From NCBI GenBank assembly GCA_964541895.1, contig CAZISM010000008.1, forward strand, positions 21,626 to 85,625: 64,000 nt of DNA, read 5' to 3'. The position numbers and the translations under genes were made by a program. The stretch comes from CAZISM01 sp964541895. GTDB taxonomy: Bacteria > Zhuqueibacterota > Zhuqueibacteria > Residuimicrobiales > Residuimicrobiaceae. How positions within the stretch are numbered: the stretch's first letter is position 1; every line of letters begins with the position of its first letter. The notes beneath the pieces were generated by a model. The model saw nothing but the letters and a program-made list of their open reading frames with translations, did not search any database and was not told the DNA's origin. Below, piece by piece: positions 1 through 8,430 of this stretch.

Positions 1-1969
1 ATTCTTGTTCACTGATAATGGGAACGCCCAGCGTTCTTGCCTTGTCCAGTTTGGAGCCGGCCGCTTCGCCGGCCACGACATAATCGGTGCGAGCGCTGAC
101 CGAAGAGGTGGCACGACCACCCAGGCGCACTACCAGGGCTTCCGCCTCATCCCTCGTCATGGTGGTGAGCGTGCCGGTAAAGACGAACGTTTTCCCCGCC
201 AATCGGGTGCCGGCTGGAGTTGCGCTCTGTTTCAGCACCACACCGCCCTTTTGCAGCCGCTTGAGCAGCTGCCTGTTCTCCGGGCTGGAAAAGAACTCGC
301 TCACACTGGCCGCCACCTGCGGTCCGATGTCGTGCACGTTCAAAAGCTGTTCTGTTGTGGCAGCGGCCAGCTCTTCCAGGCTGCCAAAGGCTTGCACCAG
401 AATCCGGCTGATATGCTCGCCGACAAAACGAATCCCCAGCGCAAACAGCACCTTGTCCAGAGAACGATGCCGGCTGTCATCAATGGCTTTGATGATGTTG
501 GCAGCCGACTTGGCGGCCATGCGTTCCAGCGCGGCCAGCTCTTCCTGTTTCAGGAAATAGAGGTCAGCCACATTGCGGATAAGCTCTTTTTCTACCAGTT
601 GATCGATCAGTTTTTCGCCGAGGCCGTCGATATCCATGGCGTGCTTGCCGGCAAAGTGGTGGATACGCTCTTTGATTTGTGCAGGGCAGGAGAGATTGAT
701 GCACCTTCTTGCTGCTTCTCCGTCCGGCCGCACCGTGTGGCTGCCGCACACCGGGCACTGTTCAGGAAGGGTAAACTGTTTTTCCTCGCCTGTTCGCCGG
801 GAGGTGATGGGTTTGACCACTTCGGGGATAACGTCTCCCGCCCTCTGGATCAGCACCCAGTCGCCGATGCGAATATCCTTGCGATCGATTTCGTCCTGGT
901 TGTGCAAGGTGGCGCGGCTTACTTCAACGCCGCCGATTTTTACCGGTGTCATGATGGCCACCGGGGTGAGCGCGCCGGTACGGCCCACCTGGACAACGAT
1001 GTCGCGGATCTGCGTGGTTTCCTGTCGGGCCGGAAACTTGAAGGCGATGGCCCAGCGCGGGCTCCTGGTTTTGGCGCCCAGTCGATCCTGGTCCGCCAGG
1101 CGGTTGACTTTGACGACGATGCCGTCGATTTCGTAGGGCAGAGTCTCCCGGCGTTCGCTCATGTCGCGGTGATAGTCCAGGACCTCCTGCGCGCCGCGGC
1201 AGACGCGAATCAGAGGATTGACCTTGAGCCCCAGTTTCTTGAACGCCTGCAGCATGGCAAAATGGGAGGTAAACTCGAAGCCGCTGCTCTGGCCGATGCC
1301 ATAGCAGTACATATCCAGCGGCCGACCGGCGGTCATTTGCGGATCGAGTTGGCGCAACGAGCCGGCCGCGGCGTTGCGCGGATTGGCAAACAGCGGCTCG
1401 TCGTCGGCCTGGCGCTCCTGGTTGATTTTGCGAAACGCACTGATCCCCAGGATCACCTCGCCGCGGACTTGCAGTCTGGCAACCGGCTCGAACAGCCGCA
1501 GCGGTACAGCTTTGATCGTTTTCAGATTCTGCGTCACATTTTCACCCACATGGCCGTCGCCGCGGGTGGAGCCGACGACCAGCGAACCGTTTTCATAGAC
1601 CAGCTCCACAGCCAGGCCGTCCAGCTTGGGCTCGCAGATATATTCCACCTCTTCCAGTTCGAGAAGGCGGCGCGTGCGTTCATCAAAGTCAAGAAACTCT
1701 TGCTCTGTCAACGCGTTATCCAGGCTGAGCATGGCCATGGTATGCGGGACGGGTTCAAAGGCATCGGCCGCGGTGCCGCCCACGCGCTGGGTGGGGGAGT
1801 CGGCGGTGATGAATTGGGGATGTGCTTTTTCCAGCGCCTGCAATTCACGCAGCAGCCGGTCGTATTCCGCGTCCGAAATTTCAGGATCATCCAGCACGTA
1901 ATAGCGATGGTTATGGTAGGCGATGCGATCGCGCAGGCTTTGCAGGGTTTGCTGTATATCTGACGACAT
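1..1969 (-). CDS. ligA: NAD-dependent DNA ligase LigA (3' end cut by window)
   Basis: Seals nicks in duplex DNA using NAD+, joining Okazaki fragments and closing repair gaps. Read on the minus strand from the ATG at 1969, the frame stays open for 656 codons to the window edge. The adenylation motif EPKLDGLAVE places the reactive lysine at residue 115, the same number as in E. coli LigA. The C-terminal part shows a Cys4 zinc finger (CPVCG, then CINLSC) around 690-760. The last visible residues (KLDKARTLGVPIISEQE) belong to the C-terminal BRCT domain. LigA proteins are about 670 residues, so only the last 10-20 should be missing. The start lies 16 bp downstream of the proline dehydrogenase stop, suggesting co-transcription. 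Long plus-strand open frames here are antisense shadows. Confidence 0.96.
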   Translation of the reverse strand, partial: MSSDIQQTLQSLRDRIAYHNHRYYVLDDPEISDAEYDRLLRELQALEKAHPQFITADSPTQRVGGTAADAFEPVPHTMAMLSLDNALTEQEFLDFDERTRRLLELEEVEYICEPKLDGLAVELVYENGSLVVGSTRGDGHVGENVTQNLKTIKAVPLRLFEPVARLQVRGEVILGISAFRKINQERQADDEPLFANPRNAAAGSLRQLDPQMTAGRPLDMYCYGIGQSSGFEFTSHFAMLQAFKKLGLKVNPLIRVCRGAQEVLDYHRDMSERRETLPYEIDGIVVKVNRLADQDRLGAKTRSPRWAIAFKFPARQETTQIRDIVVQVGRTGALTPVAIMTPVKIGGVEVSRATLHNQDEIDRKDIRIGDWVLIQRAGDVIPEVVKPITSRRTGEEKQFTLPEQCPVCGSHTVRPDGEAARRCINLSCPAQIKERIHHFAGKHAMDIDGLGEKLIDQLVEKELIRNVADLYFLKQEELAALERMAAKSAANIIKAIDDSRHRSLDKVLFALGIRFVGEHISRILVQAFGSLEELAAATTEQLLNVHDIGPQVAASVSEFFSSPENRQLLKRLQKGGVVLKQSATPAGTRLAGKTFVFTGTLTTMTRDEAEALVVRLGGRATSSVSARTDYVVAGEAAGSKLDKARTLGVPIISEQE

Positions 1970-1985
1970 CAGGCTTTCCGTAATG

Positions 1986-2885
1986 CTATTTTATGCCGAA
2001 CATGGCTTTAAGAACATAGAGAGCGATCTGCGGATTTTCCTTGAGACGGCGCACGCAATAGGCATACCAGCGGCGGCCGAACGGTACATAGACGCGCAGC
2101 TTGTGCCCGGCGGCGACGATGATATCGCGCAACTCTTCATCCACACCGAGGAGCATCTGAAATTCGTACTGATCCGGTTTGAGGCTGAGGCGGTGGATGA
2201 TGCTCAATCCCTGCCAGACCAATTTTTCGTCGTGCGTGGCAATGCCGACGTAACTGCCGGCCTGGAGAGCGGTTTCCAGCAGCAGACCAAAGTTATCGTT
2301 GACGGTGCGCGGGTCCTGGTAGGCTTGCCGGCGCGGTTCGATGTAAATGCCTTTGCAAATGCGAAAATTGACCTTGTTGGCGGCCAGTCCCTTCAGATCC
2401 GCCAGTGTGCGCCGCAAATAGGCCTGCAGCACGATGCCGGTTTTGGGGAATTCGGCATGCAGGCGCAAAAAGAGCGCGATGGTGGCGGAGGTGACGCTGG
2501 AATCCTCCATATCCACGCGGACGAATATCGAATAGGCGTTGGCCTTTTCAACGATTTTACGCACATTCTGATAACAGAGTTCCGGGCTGATAAGCAAACC
2601 CAGCTGGGTCAACTTGATGGAGATGTTGCAGTCCAGTCCCTGTTCGCGGATGGCGTCCAGCACCTTGTGATAATCGGCGACCGCCTCATCGCACAAAGCG
2701 GAATCGAGTGTGCTCTCACCGAGCACATCCATGGTGGCGCACATGCCGGCTTTGTTGAGCTTTTTGACCACGTCGATGGCTTGCTGGAGATTGGCGCCGG
2801 CTACATAGGGTTTGGAGACCAGGCCGACGATGGATTTGGGGATAAGCGGAAGAAAGGTGATGACCAGACGGTTGAACAGTTTCAT
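1986..2885 (-). CDS. Proline dehydrogenase (PRODH)
   Basis: FAD-dependent oxidation of L-proline to pyrroline-5-carboxylate, the first step of proline catabolism. The 299-residue single-domain protein matches the short bacterial PRODH form and lacks the P5C dehydrogenase and DNA-binding parts of long PutA. The family-defining C-terminal motif YVPFGRRWYAYCVRRLKENP is intact; in known enzymes its two arginines bind the substrate carboxylate. VRVDMEDSS and GIVLQAYLRRT fit the TIM-barrel strands. I start at ATG 2885 because AGAAGGG lies 7 bases upstream; a TTG two codons earlier is possible. No P5C dehydrogenase gene is adjacent. ligA follows 16 bp downstream and parAB diverges upstream. Confidence 0.93.
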   Translation of the reverse strand: MKLFNRLVITFLPLIPKSIVGLVSKPYVAGANLQQAIDVVKKLNKAGMCATMDVLGESTLDSALCDEAVADYHKVLDAIREQGLDCNISIKLTQLGLLISPELCYQNVRKIVEKANAYSIFVRVDMEDSSVTSATIALFLRLHAEFPKTGIVLQAYLRRTLADLKGLAANKVNFRICKGIYIEPRRQAYQDPRTVNDNFGLLLETALQAGSYVGIATHDEKLVWQGLSIIHRLSLKPDQYEFQMLLGVDEELRDIIVAAGHKLRVYVPFGRRWYAYCVRRLKENPQIALYVLKAMFGIK

Positions 2886-2999
2886 AGGCAATCCCTTCTA
2901 GTTTGCCCTCATGACGGCGAAAATGGCGCATCATGATAACGGTTTTTACCACCAATGTCAAGCACAAACTCGATAAACCCCGGCCTGAAAAACATTTTC

Positions 3000-3028
3000 T
3001 TGATTTTGTATTGACAAAGGATTATATT
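3000..3028 (+). promoter_or_regulatory. Predicted sigma70-type promoter of parAB
   Basis: TTGATT (3000-3005), 17-bp spacer, TATATT (3023-3028), lying in the 178-bp gap between the divergent proline dehydrogenase and parA. A second -35-like TTGACA (3011-3016) has no good -10 at the right distance. The parA Shine-Dalgarno AAGGAGGA (3047-3054) is 9 bases before the ATG. Confidence 0.5.
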
Positions 3029-3063
3029 AATCTTCATTGTTATGACAAGGAGGACGCCCCTGG

Positions 3064-3852
3064 ATGGGGAAGGTTATCGCGATTGCAAATCAAAAAGGCG
3101 GAGTGGGTAAAACCACGACTTCTGTCAATTTGGCAGCCTGTCTGGCGGTCGCCGAATATCCGACGTTGTTGATCGATATGGATCCTCAAGCCAACAGCAC
3201 CAGCGGATTGGGCTTTAACCAGAAAGAGATGAAAAAAACCATCTATGACGTCCTCATTAACGAAGAACCAATCAACTCGATTGCCATAGAGACCGCTTTA
3301 AAGTATCTGCACCTGGCACCCTCGTCCATCAATCTGGTGGGGGCTGAAGTGGAACTGGTTTCCCTGATTTCACGGGAGCACCGCCTGATCCGTAAAATCA
3401 ACGAGATCAGAAACCAGTACCGTTTCATTCTGATTGACTGTCCGCCTTCATTGGGTTTGTTGACCATCAATGCGCTCACCAGCGCCGATTCGGTTCTTAT
3501 ACCCATACAGTGCGAATATTATGCCCTGGAAGGCTTGGGACAGCTGCTCAACACCATTCGTCTGGTGCAGAAGCATTTGAATGAAAAGTTGCTTATTGAG
3601 GGCGTACTGTTGACCATGTACGATGCCCGCTTGAACCTCTCCCGGCAAGTGGCGGAAGACGTACGTCGTTATTTTGAAGGCAAGGTGTTTGACACGGTGG
3701 TGACGCGCAACGTACGCCTGAGCGAGGCTCCCAGTTTTGGCAAGCCGATCATTCTGTACGATGCGGTATCGTCCGGTAGTGAAAATTATATGAGTTTGGC
3801 TGAGGAAATCATCAAGAATGGCGAACAAGAAAGCTCTGGGGAGAGGTCTTAG
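3064..3852 (+). CDS. parA: Chromosome-partitioning ATPase ParA (Soj)
   Basis: Deviant-Walker P-loop ATPase that drives segregation of the ParB-bound origin region. The 262-residue protein opens directly with the ATPase fold. KGGVGKTT (residues 11-18) is the deviant Walker A with the signature lysine, LLIDMDPQAN follows as switch I, and ILIDCPPSLG is Walker B. There is no N-terminal DNA-binding extension, so this is the chromosomal Soj type rather than a plasmid type Ia ParA. The start has a strong AAGGAGGA Shine-Dalgarno. The 3' end overlaps parB by 35 bases, implying coupled translation. The window may therefore lie near the replication origin (inference). Confidence 0.95.
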   Translation: MGKVIAIANQKGGVGKTTTSVNLAACLAVAEYPTLLIDMDPQANSTSGLGFNQKEMKKTIYDVLINEEPINSIAIETALKYLHLAPSSINLVGAEVELVSLISREHRLIRKINEIRNQYRFILIDCPPSLGLLTINALTSADSVLIPIQCEYYALEGLGQLLNTIRLVQKHLNEKLLIEGVLLTMYDARLNLSRQVAEDVRRYFEGKVFDTVVTRNVRLSEAPSFGKPIILYDAVSSGSENYMSLAEEIIKNGEQESSGERS

Positions 3853-4675
3853 CGCTCTCATTCCTGATACACCTGCTGAAGAGAAGCAATCCAAGCCCGT
3901 GCAGTTTGTTGAGGTCATGAAAGTGGCGCCGAACCCCTTTCAGCCTCGTGAGACGTTCAAGCCTGAAGCCTTAGCTGAACTAAAGCAATCCATCGCCGAG
4001 AAGGGGCTGGTGCAGCCGATCACGGTACGGCGCTACGGCGCCGGCTATCAGCTGATCGCCGGCGAACGGCGTCTGCGTGCGGTGCGGGATCTGGGGCTGG
4101 AATCGATTCCGGCCTATATTCTGGACGTATCCTCGGACGAGGATATGCTGGAGCTGGCCATCATTGAGAATATTCATCGCGAGGATTTGAATCCTGTCGA
4201 AGTGGCCCATGGTTATAAACGGCTCATGGACGAGTGCCATCTGACCCAGGAGGAGGTGGCGGTCAAAGTCAGCCGGGACCGGGCGTCGGTGGCCAATTTT
4301 CTGCGGCTGTTGAAATTGCCGCGCCGGATCCAGGAGAGTCTTCAGGACGGCGAGCTTGGGATGGGACACGCGCGCGCGCTGTTGTCGCTGGACAGCGCTG
4401 AAGAGCAGGTGCAGGTCTGGCAGAAAATTCTCAAAAACGCCCTGTCTGTGCGCCAGGTGGAAAATCTGGTCCGCAGCCAGACCAAGAAGGTTAAAGCCAA
4501 AGCCAAAAGCGCTTCTGCGCAATCCGCCTATATGACGGACCTGGAAAACCGCCTGCGCACCCGATTGGCCACCAAGGTCACTATCAAGGCACGCCAAAAG
4601 GGCGGTGTGATCGAAATAGACTACTATTCTGAAGATGAGCTGGACCGGCTTTCCGGTCTGCTGACAGGAGAATAG
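3818..4675 (+). CDS. parB: Chromosome-partitioning protein ParB (Spo0J)
   Basis: CTP-dependent DNA clamp that loads at parS sites and partners ParA. Visible in order: an N-terminal LGRGLSALI box (residues 8-15) that in homologues stimulates ParA; NPFQPR (39-44); GERR (82-85) of the CTP-binding pocket; ENIHREDLNP (117-126); a helix-turn-helix around residues 142-166 that reads parS; and a short C-terminal dimerisation tail. Length (285) is normal. The start lies inside the last 35 bases of parA. The stop is only 3 bases before the M23 peptidase gene, so parA-parB-M23 form one transcription unit. Confidence 0.95.
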   Translation: MANKKALGRGLSALIPDTPAEEKQSKPVQFVEVMKVAPNPFQPRETFKPEALAELKQSIAEKGLVQPITVRRYGAGYQLIAGERRLRAVRDLGLESIPAYILDVSSDEDMLELAIIENIHREDLNPVEVAHGYKRLMDECHLTQEEVAVKVSRDRASVANFLRLLKLPRRIQESLQDGELGMGHARALLSLDSAEEQVQVWQKILKNALSVRQVENLVRSQTKKVKAKAKSASAQSAYMTDLENRLRTRLATKVTIKARQKGGVIEIDYYSEDELDRLSGLLTGE

Positions 4676-4678
4676 TGG

Positions 4679-5608
4679 ATGGCTGATGAACTGGCAAAAT
4701 ATCTGAGCAAACCGGCGAAAAAGCGACATCGTCGCAGCCTGCGTATTTTGCTGATTCCGGACGATCAGAGCGAGCCACGCGCCTACAGCCTGAGCATACG
4801 CCAGCTGACGATGATAAAAGTTGTGGCCGGGCTGTTGGCCTGTCACATTGTTTTTGGATTTTACGCCTATTCGGCGATTTCGCGCCACGTGATGCGCATC
4901 AACAGTCTGGAAAAAACCAACCGGCAACTCAGCGAGAATAACCAGCGTATTCACGAACTGGCCAACGAGTTTAAAACCCTGCAAGAGACCGATGACAAGA
5001 TCCGGGCGGCTCTGGGGCTCGCCGCATCGGGCCAAAGCGGCGCCAACATCGAATCCATAGTCGGTTCGAGCGAGCTGTTGCCGCAACGGACGCGAATGGA
5101 CAGCCAGCCCTCTTCTCTGGAACTGGCGTCTGCCGCCAGTCAGGTGAAACTGGCTGATCGGCTCAACATCCTGCAGCAACACAGTCAGAATGGTTTGCAC
5201 GAGTTTTTGCGCTCGGTGCCGACCTATCTGCCTGTGGAAGGGGTTTTAACAAGAGATTATCAGCAGGAGGCCCAAACGCAAGGCAGTTCCAGCCACAAGG
5301 GCATTGATATAGCGGCACCGCGTGGCTCCTTTGTGCGTGCTTCAGCGGATGGAATGGTGGTTTTTGCCGGCTGGACCGAAGATCTGGGGCATCTAGTCGT
5401 GCTTTATCACGGCGACGGCTATTTTACCTATTACGGCCACAATCAGCGTCTGCTGGTGCAGCGCAACACCTTTGTACGCAAGGCCGAAGAGATCGCCATG
5501 GTCGGCAGCACGGGAGAGAGTTCGGCACCCCACCTCCATTTTGAAATCTGGAAGGATGGCGTTCCGCTCGACCCCAAACAATATATACTTGCGTTCTCCG
5601 GTATGTGA
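4679..5608 (+). CDS. Membrane-anchored M23-family murein endopeptidase
   Basis: Likely cleaves peptide cross-links in peptidoglycan from the periplasmic face. A basic cytoplasmic start (KKRHRRS) is followed by one membrane helix (about residues 45-66), a coiled-coil region (about 75-115), a linker, and a C-terminal LytM/M23 domain. Zinc ligands are visible as H206 and D210 of HKGID and H287 of the HLH triplet (H285, H287), so the site looks catalytically competent. It begins 3 bases after parB and is followed by a bactofilin. M23 peptidases beside bactofilins are a recurring pair in which the bactofilin positions cell-wall remodelling (known for some families, inferred here). Confidence 0.92.
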   Translation: MADELAKYLSKPAKKRHRRSLRILLIPDDQSEPRAYSLSIRQLTMIKVVAGLLACHIVFGFYAYSAISRHVMRINSLEKTNRQLSENNQRIHELANEFKTLQETDDKIRAALGLAASGQSGANIESIVGSSELLPQRTRMDSQPSSLELASAASQVKLADRLNILQQHSQNGLHEFLRSVPTYLPVEGVLTRDYQQEAQTQGSSSHKGIDIAAPRGSFVRASADGMVVFAGWTEDLGHLVVLYHGDGYFTYYGHNQRLLVQRNTFVRKAEEIAMVGSTGESSAPHLHFEIWKDGVPLDPKQYILAFSGM

Positions 5609-5648
5609 GAACCTTTAACCGTATTCGAATAGTGCAGGTGGATGACAT

Positions 5649-6032
5649 ATGAAAAATTCGGATAAACCGGGCGAATTGAGCACGATTTTAGGACGTGGTT
5701 CAGTCGTGCAGGGCAACATCAAGGTCGAGCACTCGCTGCGTATCGACGGCAAGGTTAAAGGCGATGTTACTTCCAGCGACAGCCTGATCGTCGGTTCGGA
5801 AGGAGAGATCACCGGCAACCTGTCGGTGAAAAATCTGGTGCTGGGCGGTAAAATCTACGGATCCGTGGTGGCCCCAGGCCGGGTCGTGCTGGAGAGCAAG
5901 GCGGAATTTTACGGCGACATCAAGACCGCCAAGCTGGTGATCGACGAAGGCGCTGTGTTTGACGGCAAATGCACCATGACCGAAGCCGGCAAGAAAAAGA
6001 GCGGCCAGGACGAAGAGTCCATGATCAAATAG
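5649..6032 (+). CDS. Bactofilin (polymer-forming cytoskeletal protein)
   Basis: Small cytoskeletal protein that polymerises without nucleotide through a right-handed beta-helix. The 127 residues show the regular glycine/valine turn pattern of the bactofilin core (GNIKVEHSLRIDGKVKGD, then GNLSVKNLVLGGKIYGSV, then YGDIKTAKLVIDEGAVFDG), flanked by short disordered tails with a Lys/Ser-rich C-terminus. It lies between the M23 peptidase and the ATP synthase operon. The likely job is a scaffold for the neighbouring peptidase or for ParAB anchoring; both kinds of partnership are described for other bactofilins. Confidence 0.93.
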   Translation: MKNSDKPGELSTILGRGSVVQGNIKVEHSLRIDGKVKGDVTSSDSLIVGSEGEITGNLSVKNLVLGGKIYGSVVAPGRVVLESKAEFYGDIKTAKLVIDEGAVFDGKCTMTEAGKKKSGQDEESMIK

Positions 6033-6136
6033 GCCCGCAGGCAGGCGGGGCCGGGTGCGGTTGTGTGCCCGAAAGAGCCGAGGCAAGAACCGGAGCAGGA
6101 ACAGCTGCACCGGCAACCATGTAATCAACGACAGTC

Positions 6137-6373
6137 ATGCTTGTACCAAAGAACAAACGGACCAATATCGGACCGTTCCTGGATGTCGGTCTGCAGCTGG
6201 CAGCCGGTTTCGGGCTGGGCTTTGGTATGGGCTGGTGGGTGGACGGCAAACTGCACACGCTGCCGCTGTTTTCCATTCTGGGATTAATGCTGGGAGCAGC
6301 AGGCGGTTTGTTGAACGTGTATCGGGCCGTTTATCCAAGTAAAAAAAGAAACAAGGATGCTGACAAATCCTGA
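6137..6373 (+). CDS. atpZ: AtpZ/AtpI-type ATP synthase accessory protein
   Basis: A 78-residue protein with two membrane helices and a conserved glycine pattern (FLDVGLQLAAGFGLGFGMGWWVD, here split by its loop, then LGLMLGAAGGLLNVYR). This is typical of the small AtpZ/AtpI-like protein that opens many atp operons and assists assembly of the c-ring or Mg2+ supply. The start is the ATG at 6137 with only a weak Shine-Dalgarno. Its last 17 bases overlap the next gene. The name is assigned by position and topology rather than a unique motif. Confidence 0.75.
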   Translation: MLVPKNKRTNIGPFLDVGLQLAAGFGLGFGMGWWVDGKLHTLPLFSILGLMLGAAGGLLNVYRAVYPSKKRNKDADKS

Positions 6374-6752
6374 TAACAAAAAGCGTGAGCTGAGGGCTGT
6401 TCTCCACACCCTGATCGCCTTTGGGGTGATCGTTATTCCGCTGTTTTTTTTTACGTCTGTGACTTTTGTTCTGTCGTTCATGCTTGGCTACGTGGTCTGC
6501 CTCGCCAACATCCTCTTCAGCATTGCCTCCCTGCGATGGGGATTTTCTAAAACCAGCAAGATATTTTATAAAGTGGTCTGGGGCGGCATGTTGCTGCGGC
6601 TGGCGGTGTTTTCCGTTATTCTGGTGGTGTTGCGCCGGTTCACCGACTGGCCGGTGAGCGGTTTTCTCATCGCCTTCGTTTTGTCGTACATCTATTTACA
6701 ATATCAGGAAATTCGTCTGGTTAACGAATCTTTAAGCAAAGCCAAATCATGA
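6357..6752 (+). CDS. atpI: ATP synthase subunit I (AtpI family)
   Basis: A 131-residue membrane protein with four predicted helices, encoded between atpZ and atpB as in many bacterial atp operons. Visible features are a charged N-terminus (NPDNKKRELR), hydrophobic stretches around residues 18-40, 42-58, 68-92 and 98-115, and a short cytoplasmic tail. AtpI proteins help c-ring assembly. It overlaps atpZ by 17 bases and atpB by 4 (ATGA), indicating tight translational coupling. Confidence 0.75.
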   Translation: MLTNPDNKKRELRAVLHTLIAFGVIVIPLFFFTSVTFVLSFMLGYVVCLANILFSIASLRWGFSKTSKIFYKVVWGGMLLRLAVFSVILVVLRRFTDWPVSGFLIAFVLSYIYLQYQEIRLVNESLSKAKS

Positions 6753-7609
6753 TACAAGAAGCTGTTCAACAGGTGGTCGAGCACGGGCACAACGTCGCCC
6801 AGCAGGCAGCGGAGCACGGCGAAGCCGCCGCTCATGCGGCGGAACATGGCGGCGAGACCGGCGTCGGTTTCATGCTGCATCACATCATGGCGCAGCCTTT
6901 GATCCACCTGCCCAAGGTATGGGGTGTGGATATGACCATCACCAATCACACGGTGATGATCTGGATCGTCTCGGTGATTATGATCGTGGCCTTCGGGCTA
7001 TCGTTCCGGCGTCGTGATTCGCTGGTGCCGCGCGGCCGTCTCGCCAACGCCCTGGAAGCGCTCGTGCTTTACATCCGCGATAATGTGATCGTTCCCAACC
7101 TCGGCCATCACGCCAACACCTATGCGCCCTATCTGCTGACGGCCTTCTTTTTTGTGCTGCTGTGCAATCTGCTGGGGCTGGTGCCGGGTGCTGCAACCGC
7201 CACCGGCAACATCGGCGTCACCGCTGGTCTGGCCCTTCTGACGCTGATCACGGTCATCTTTGCCGGCATCCGGCAGCACGGCCTCTTTGGCTATATGAAA
7301 ACGTTTTTGCCGCACGGCATCCCCTGGTGGCTTTCGTTTGTGATGATTCCGGTCGAAGTGATGAGCCTGCTCACCAAGCATTTTGCCCTGACCATTCGTT
7401 TGTTTGCCAACATGATCGCCGGCCATCTGACGATTCTGTCGCTGATGAGCATCATATTCATCTTTCGCAGTTATTATGTGGCGCCGTTTCCCCTGGCTAT
7501 TATGATTTTTTCGTCGCTGCTGGAAATTCTGATCGCCTTCATTCAGGCCTATGTGTTCACGATTCTTTCTTCCGTGTTCATCAGCGGGTCGCTGGCTTCG
7601 GAGCATTGA
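6749..7609 (+). CDS. atpB: F-type ATP synthase subunit a
   Basis: Stator membrane subunit that forms the proton half-channels against the c-ring. The essential arginine sits in LTIRLFAN at residue 217, and the final helices (ILIAFIQAYVFTILSSVF) are canonical. The N-terminal 45 residues are unusual: a His/Glu/Ala-rich stretch with several [A/V]EHG repeats (VEHGHN, AEHGEA, AEHGGE) before the first membrane helix, predicted to lie on the periplasmic side. The start overlaps the end of atpI. Confidence 0.95.
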   Translation: MIQEAVQQVVEHGHNVAQQAAEHGEAAAHAAEHGGETGVGFMLHHIMAQPLIHLPKVWGVDMTITNHTVMIWIVSVIMIVAFGLSFRRRDSLVPRGRLANALEALVLYIRDNVIVPNLGHHANTYAPYLLTAFFFVLLCNLLGLVPGAATATGNIGVTAGLALLTLITVIFAGIRQHGLFGYMKTFLPHGIPWWLSFVMIPVEVMSLLTKHFALTIRLFANMIAGHLTILSLMSIIFIFRSYYVAPFPLAIMIFSSLLEILIAFIQAYVFTILSSVFISGSLASEH

Positions 7610-7688
7610 TCAGCGGGGCGGACGCGAGATTTCTTTTTAAACGAGTAACAGACCAACCCAACAACAATCTATCTTTCAAGGAGGTAAC

Positions 7689-7916
7689 ATGGATCCGAAA
7701 GCATTAGCGTATTTGGCCGCCGGTCTCGGAGCCGCGGGTGTAACTTTTGGTTGTGCGTACGGCATCAGCAAACTGGCGAGCGCCGCCATCAGCGGCATTG
7801 CCCGGCAACCGGAAGCCGCCGGTGAAATTCGTGGTGCGATGATCATCACCGCCGGTATGATCGAAGGTGTGGCTCTGTTCGCCGCCGCCATCTGTATCTT
7901 GCTCGCTTTCAAATAG
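7689..7916 (+). CDS. atpE: F-type ATP synthase subunit c (proteolipid)
   Basis: A 75-residue hairpin of two membrane helices joined by the polar loop ARQPEA; it forms the rotor ring. The ion-binding carboxylate is E59 in GMIEG. It is followed by Gly rather than Ser/Thr, and helix 1 lacks the Gln of sodium-type rings, so proton coupling is the better reading (inference from the known Na+ signature). A strong Shine-Dalgarno AAGGAGGT precedes the ATG, as expected for the most highly translated atp gene. Confidence 0.95.
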   Translation: MDPKALAYLAAGLGAAGVTFGCAYGISKLASAAISGIARQPEAAGEIRGAMIITAGMIEGVALFAAAICILLAFK

Positions 7917-7935
7917 TCCAACATAGGATCACGGC

Positions 7936-8430
7936 ATGGAACTCATGACCCCCAGCAGCGGTGCCATAGTTTGGCTCATTCTGACTTTTGCAGCGCTGCT
8001 CTTGATTTTACGCAAACTGGCCTGGAAGCCGTTGCTGCAGATGCTGGACGAGCGCGAAGGTCAGATTCGGGCTTCACTGGAACAGGCTGAAAAGGCCGGC
8101 CAGGAAGCGAAAAAAACGCTGGCCGAGCAGTCGGCGATTCTGGACGCTGCCCGTAAAGAGGCCCAGGATATCCTGGCCAAAGCACGACAGGCGGCGGAGC
8201 AGACGAAAGCGGACATTGTGCAGAAAGCCAACGCCGAAGCCATGCAGGCGGCCGAACGGGCGCAGCGTGAGATTCAGCTCAGCCGTGACAAGGCGATTAC
8301 CGAGATCAAGGCGCTGGCTGTGGAGCTGTCGATGGCCGCCACCGGCAAGCTGATCGGCAAATCGCTGGATAAAAAAGAACACGAGAAATTGATCTCGGAA
8401 TCCGTGCAAAAGGCAGGTGGACTGAATTGA
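7936..8430 (+). CDS. atpF: F-type ATP synthase subunit b
   Basis: Peripheral-stalk subunit: one N-terminal membrane helix (about residues 9-28) and then a long, highly charged helix that dimerises and reaches up to delta and F1. The junction motif LAWKPLLQMLDER is typical. At 164 residues it is the normal length for a homodimeric b; no second b or b' gene is present. It ends 4 bases into atpH. Confidence 0.93.
   Translation: MELMTPSSGAIVWLILTFAALLLILRKLAWKPLLQMLDEREGQIRASLEQAEKAGQEAKKTLAEQSAILDAARKEAQDILAKARQAAEQTKADIVQKANAEAMQAAERAQREIQLSRDKAITEIKALAVELSMAATGKLIGKSLDKKEHEKLISESVQKAGGLN

Noticed and set aside
5..1963. A 652-codon open frame on the plus strand
   Set aside because: It is the antisense shadow of ligA, which has the K115 adenylation motif, Cys4 finger and BRCT residues on the minus strand.
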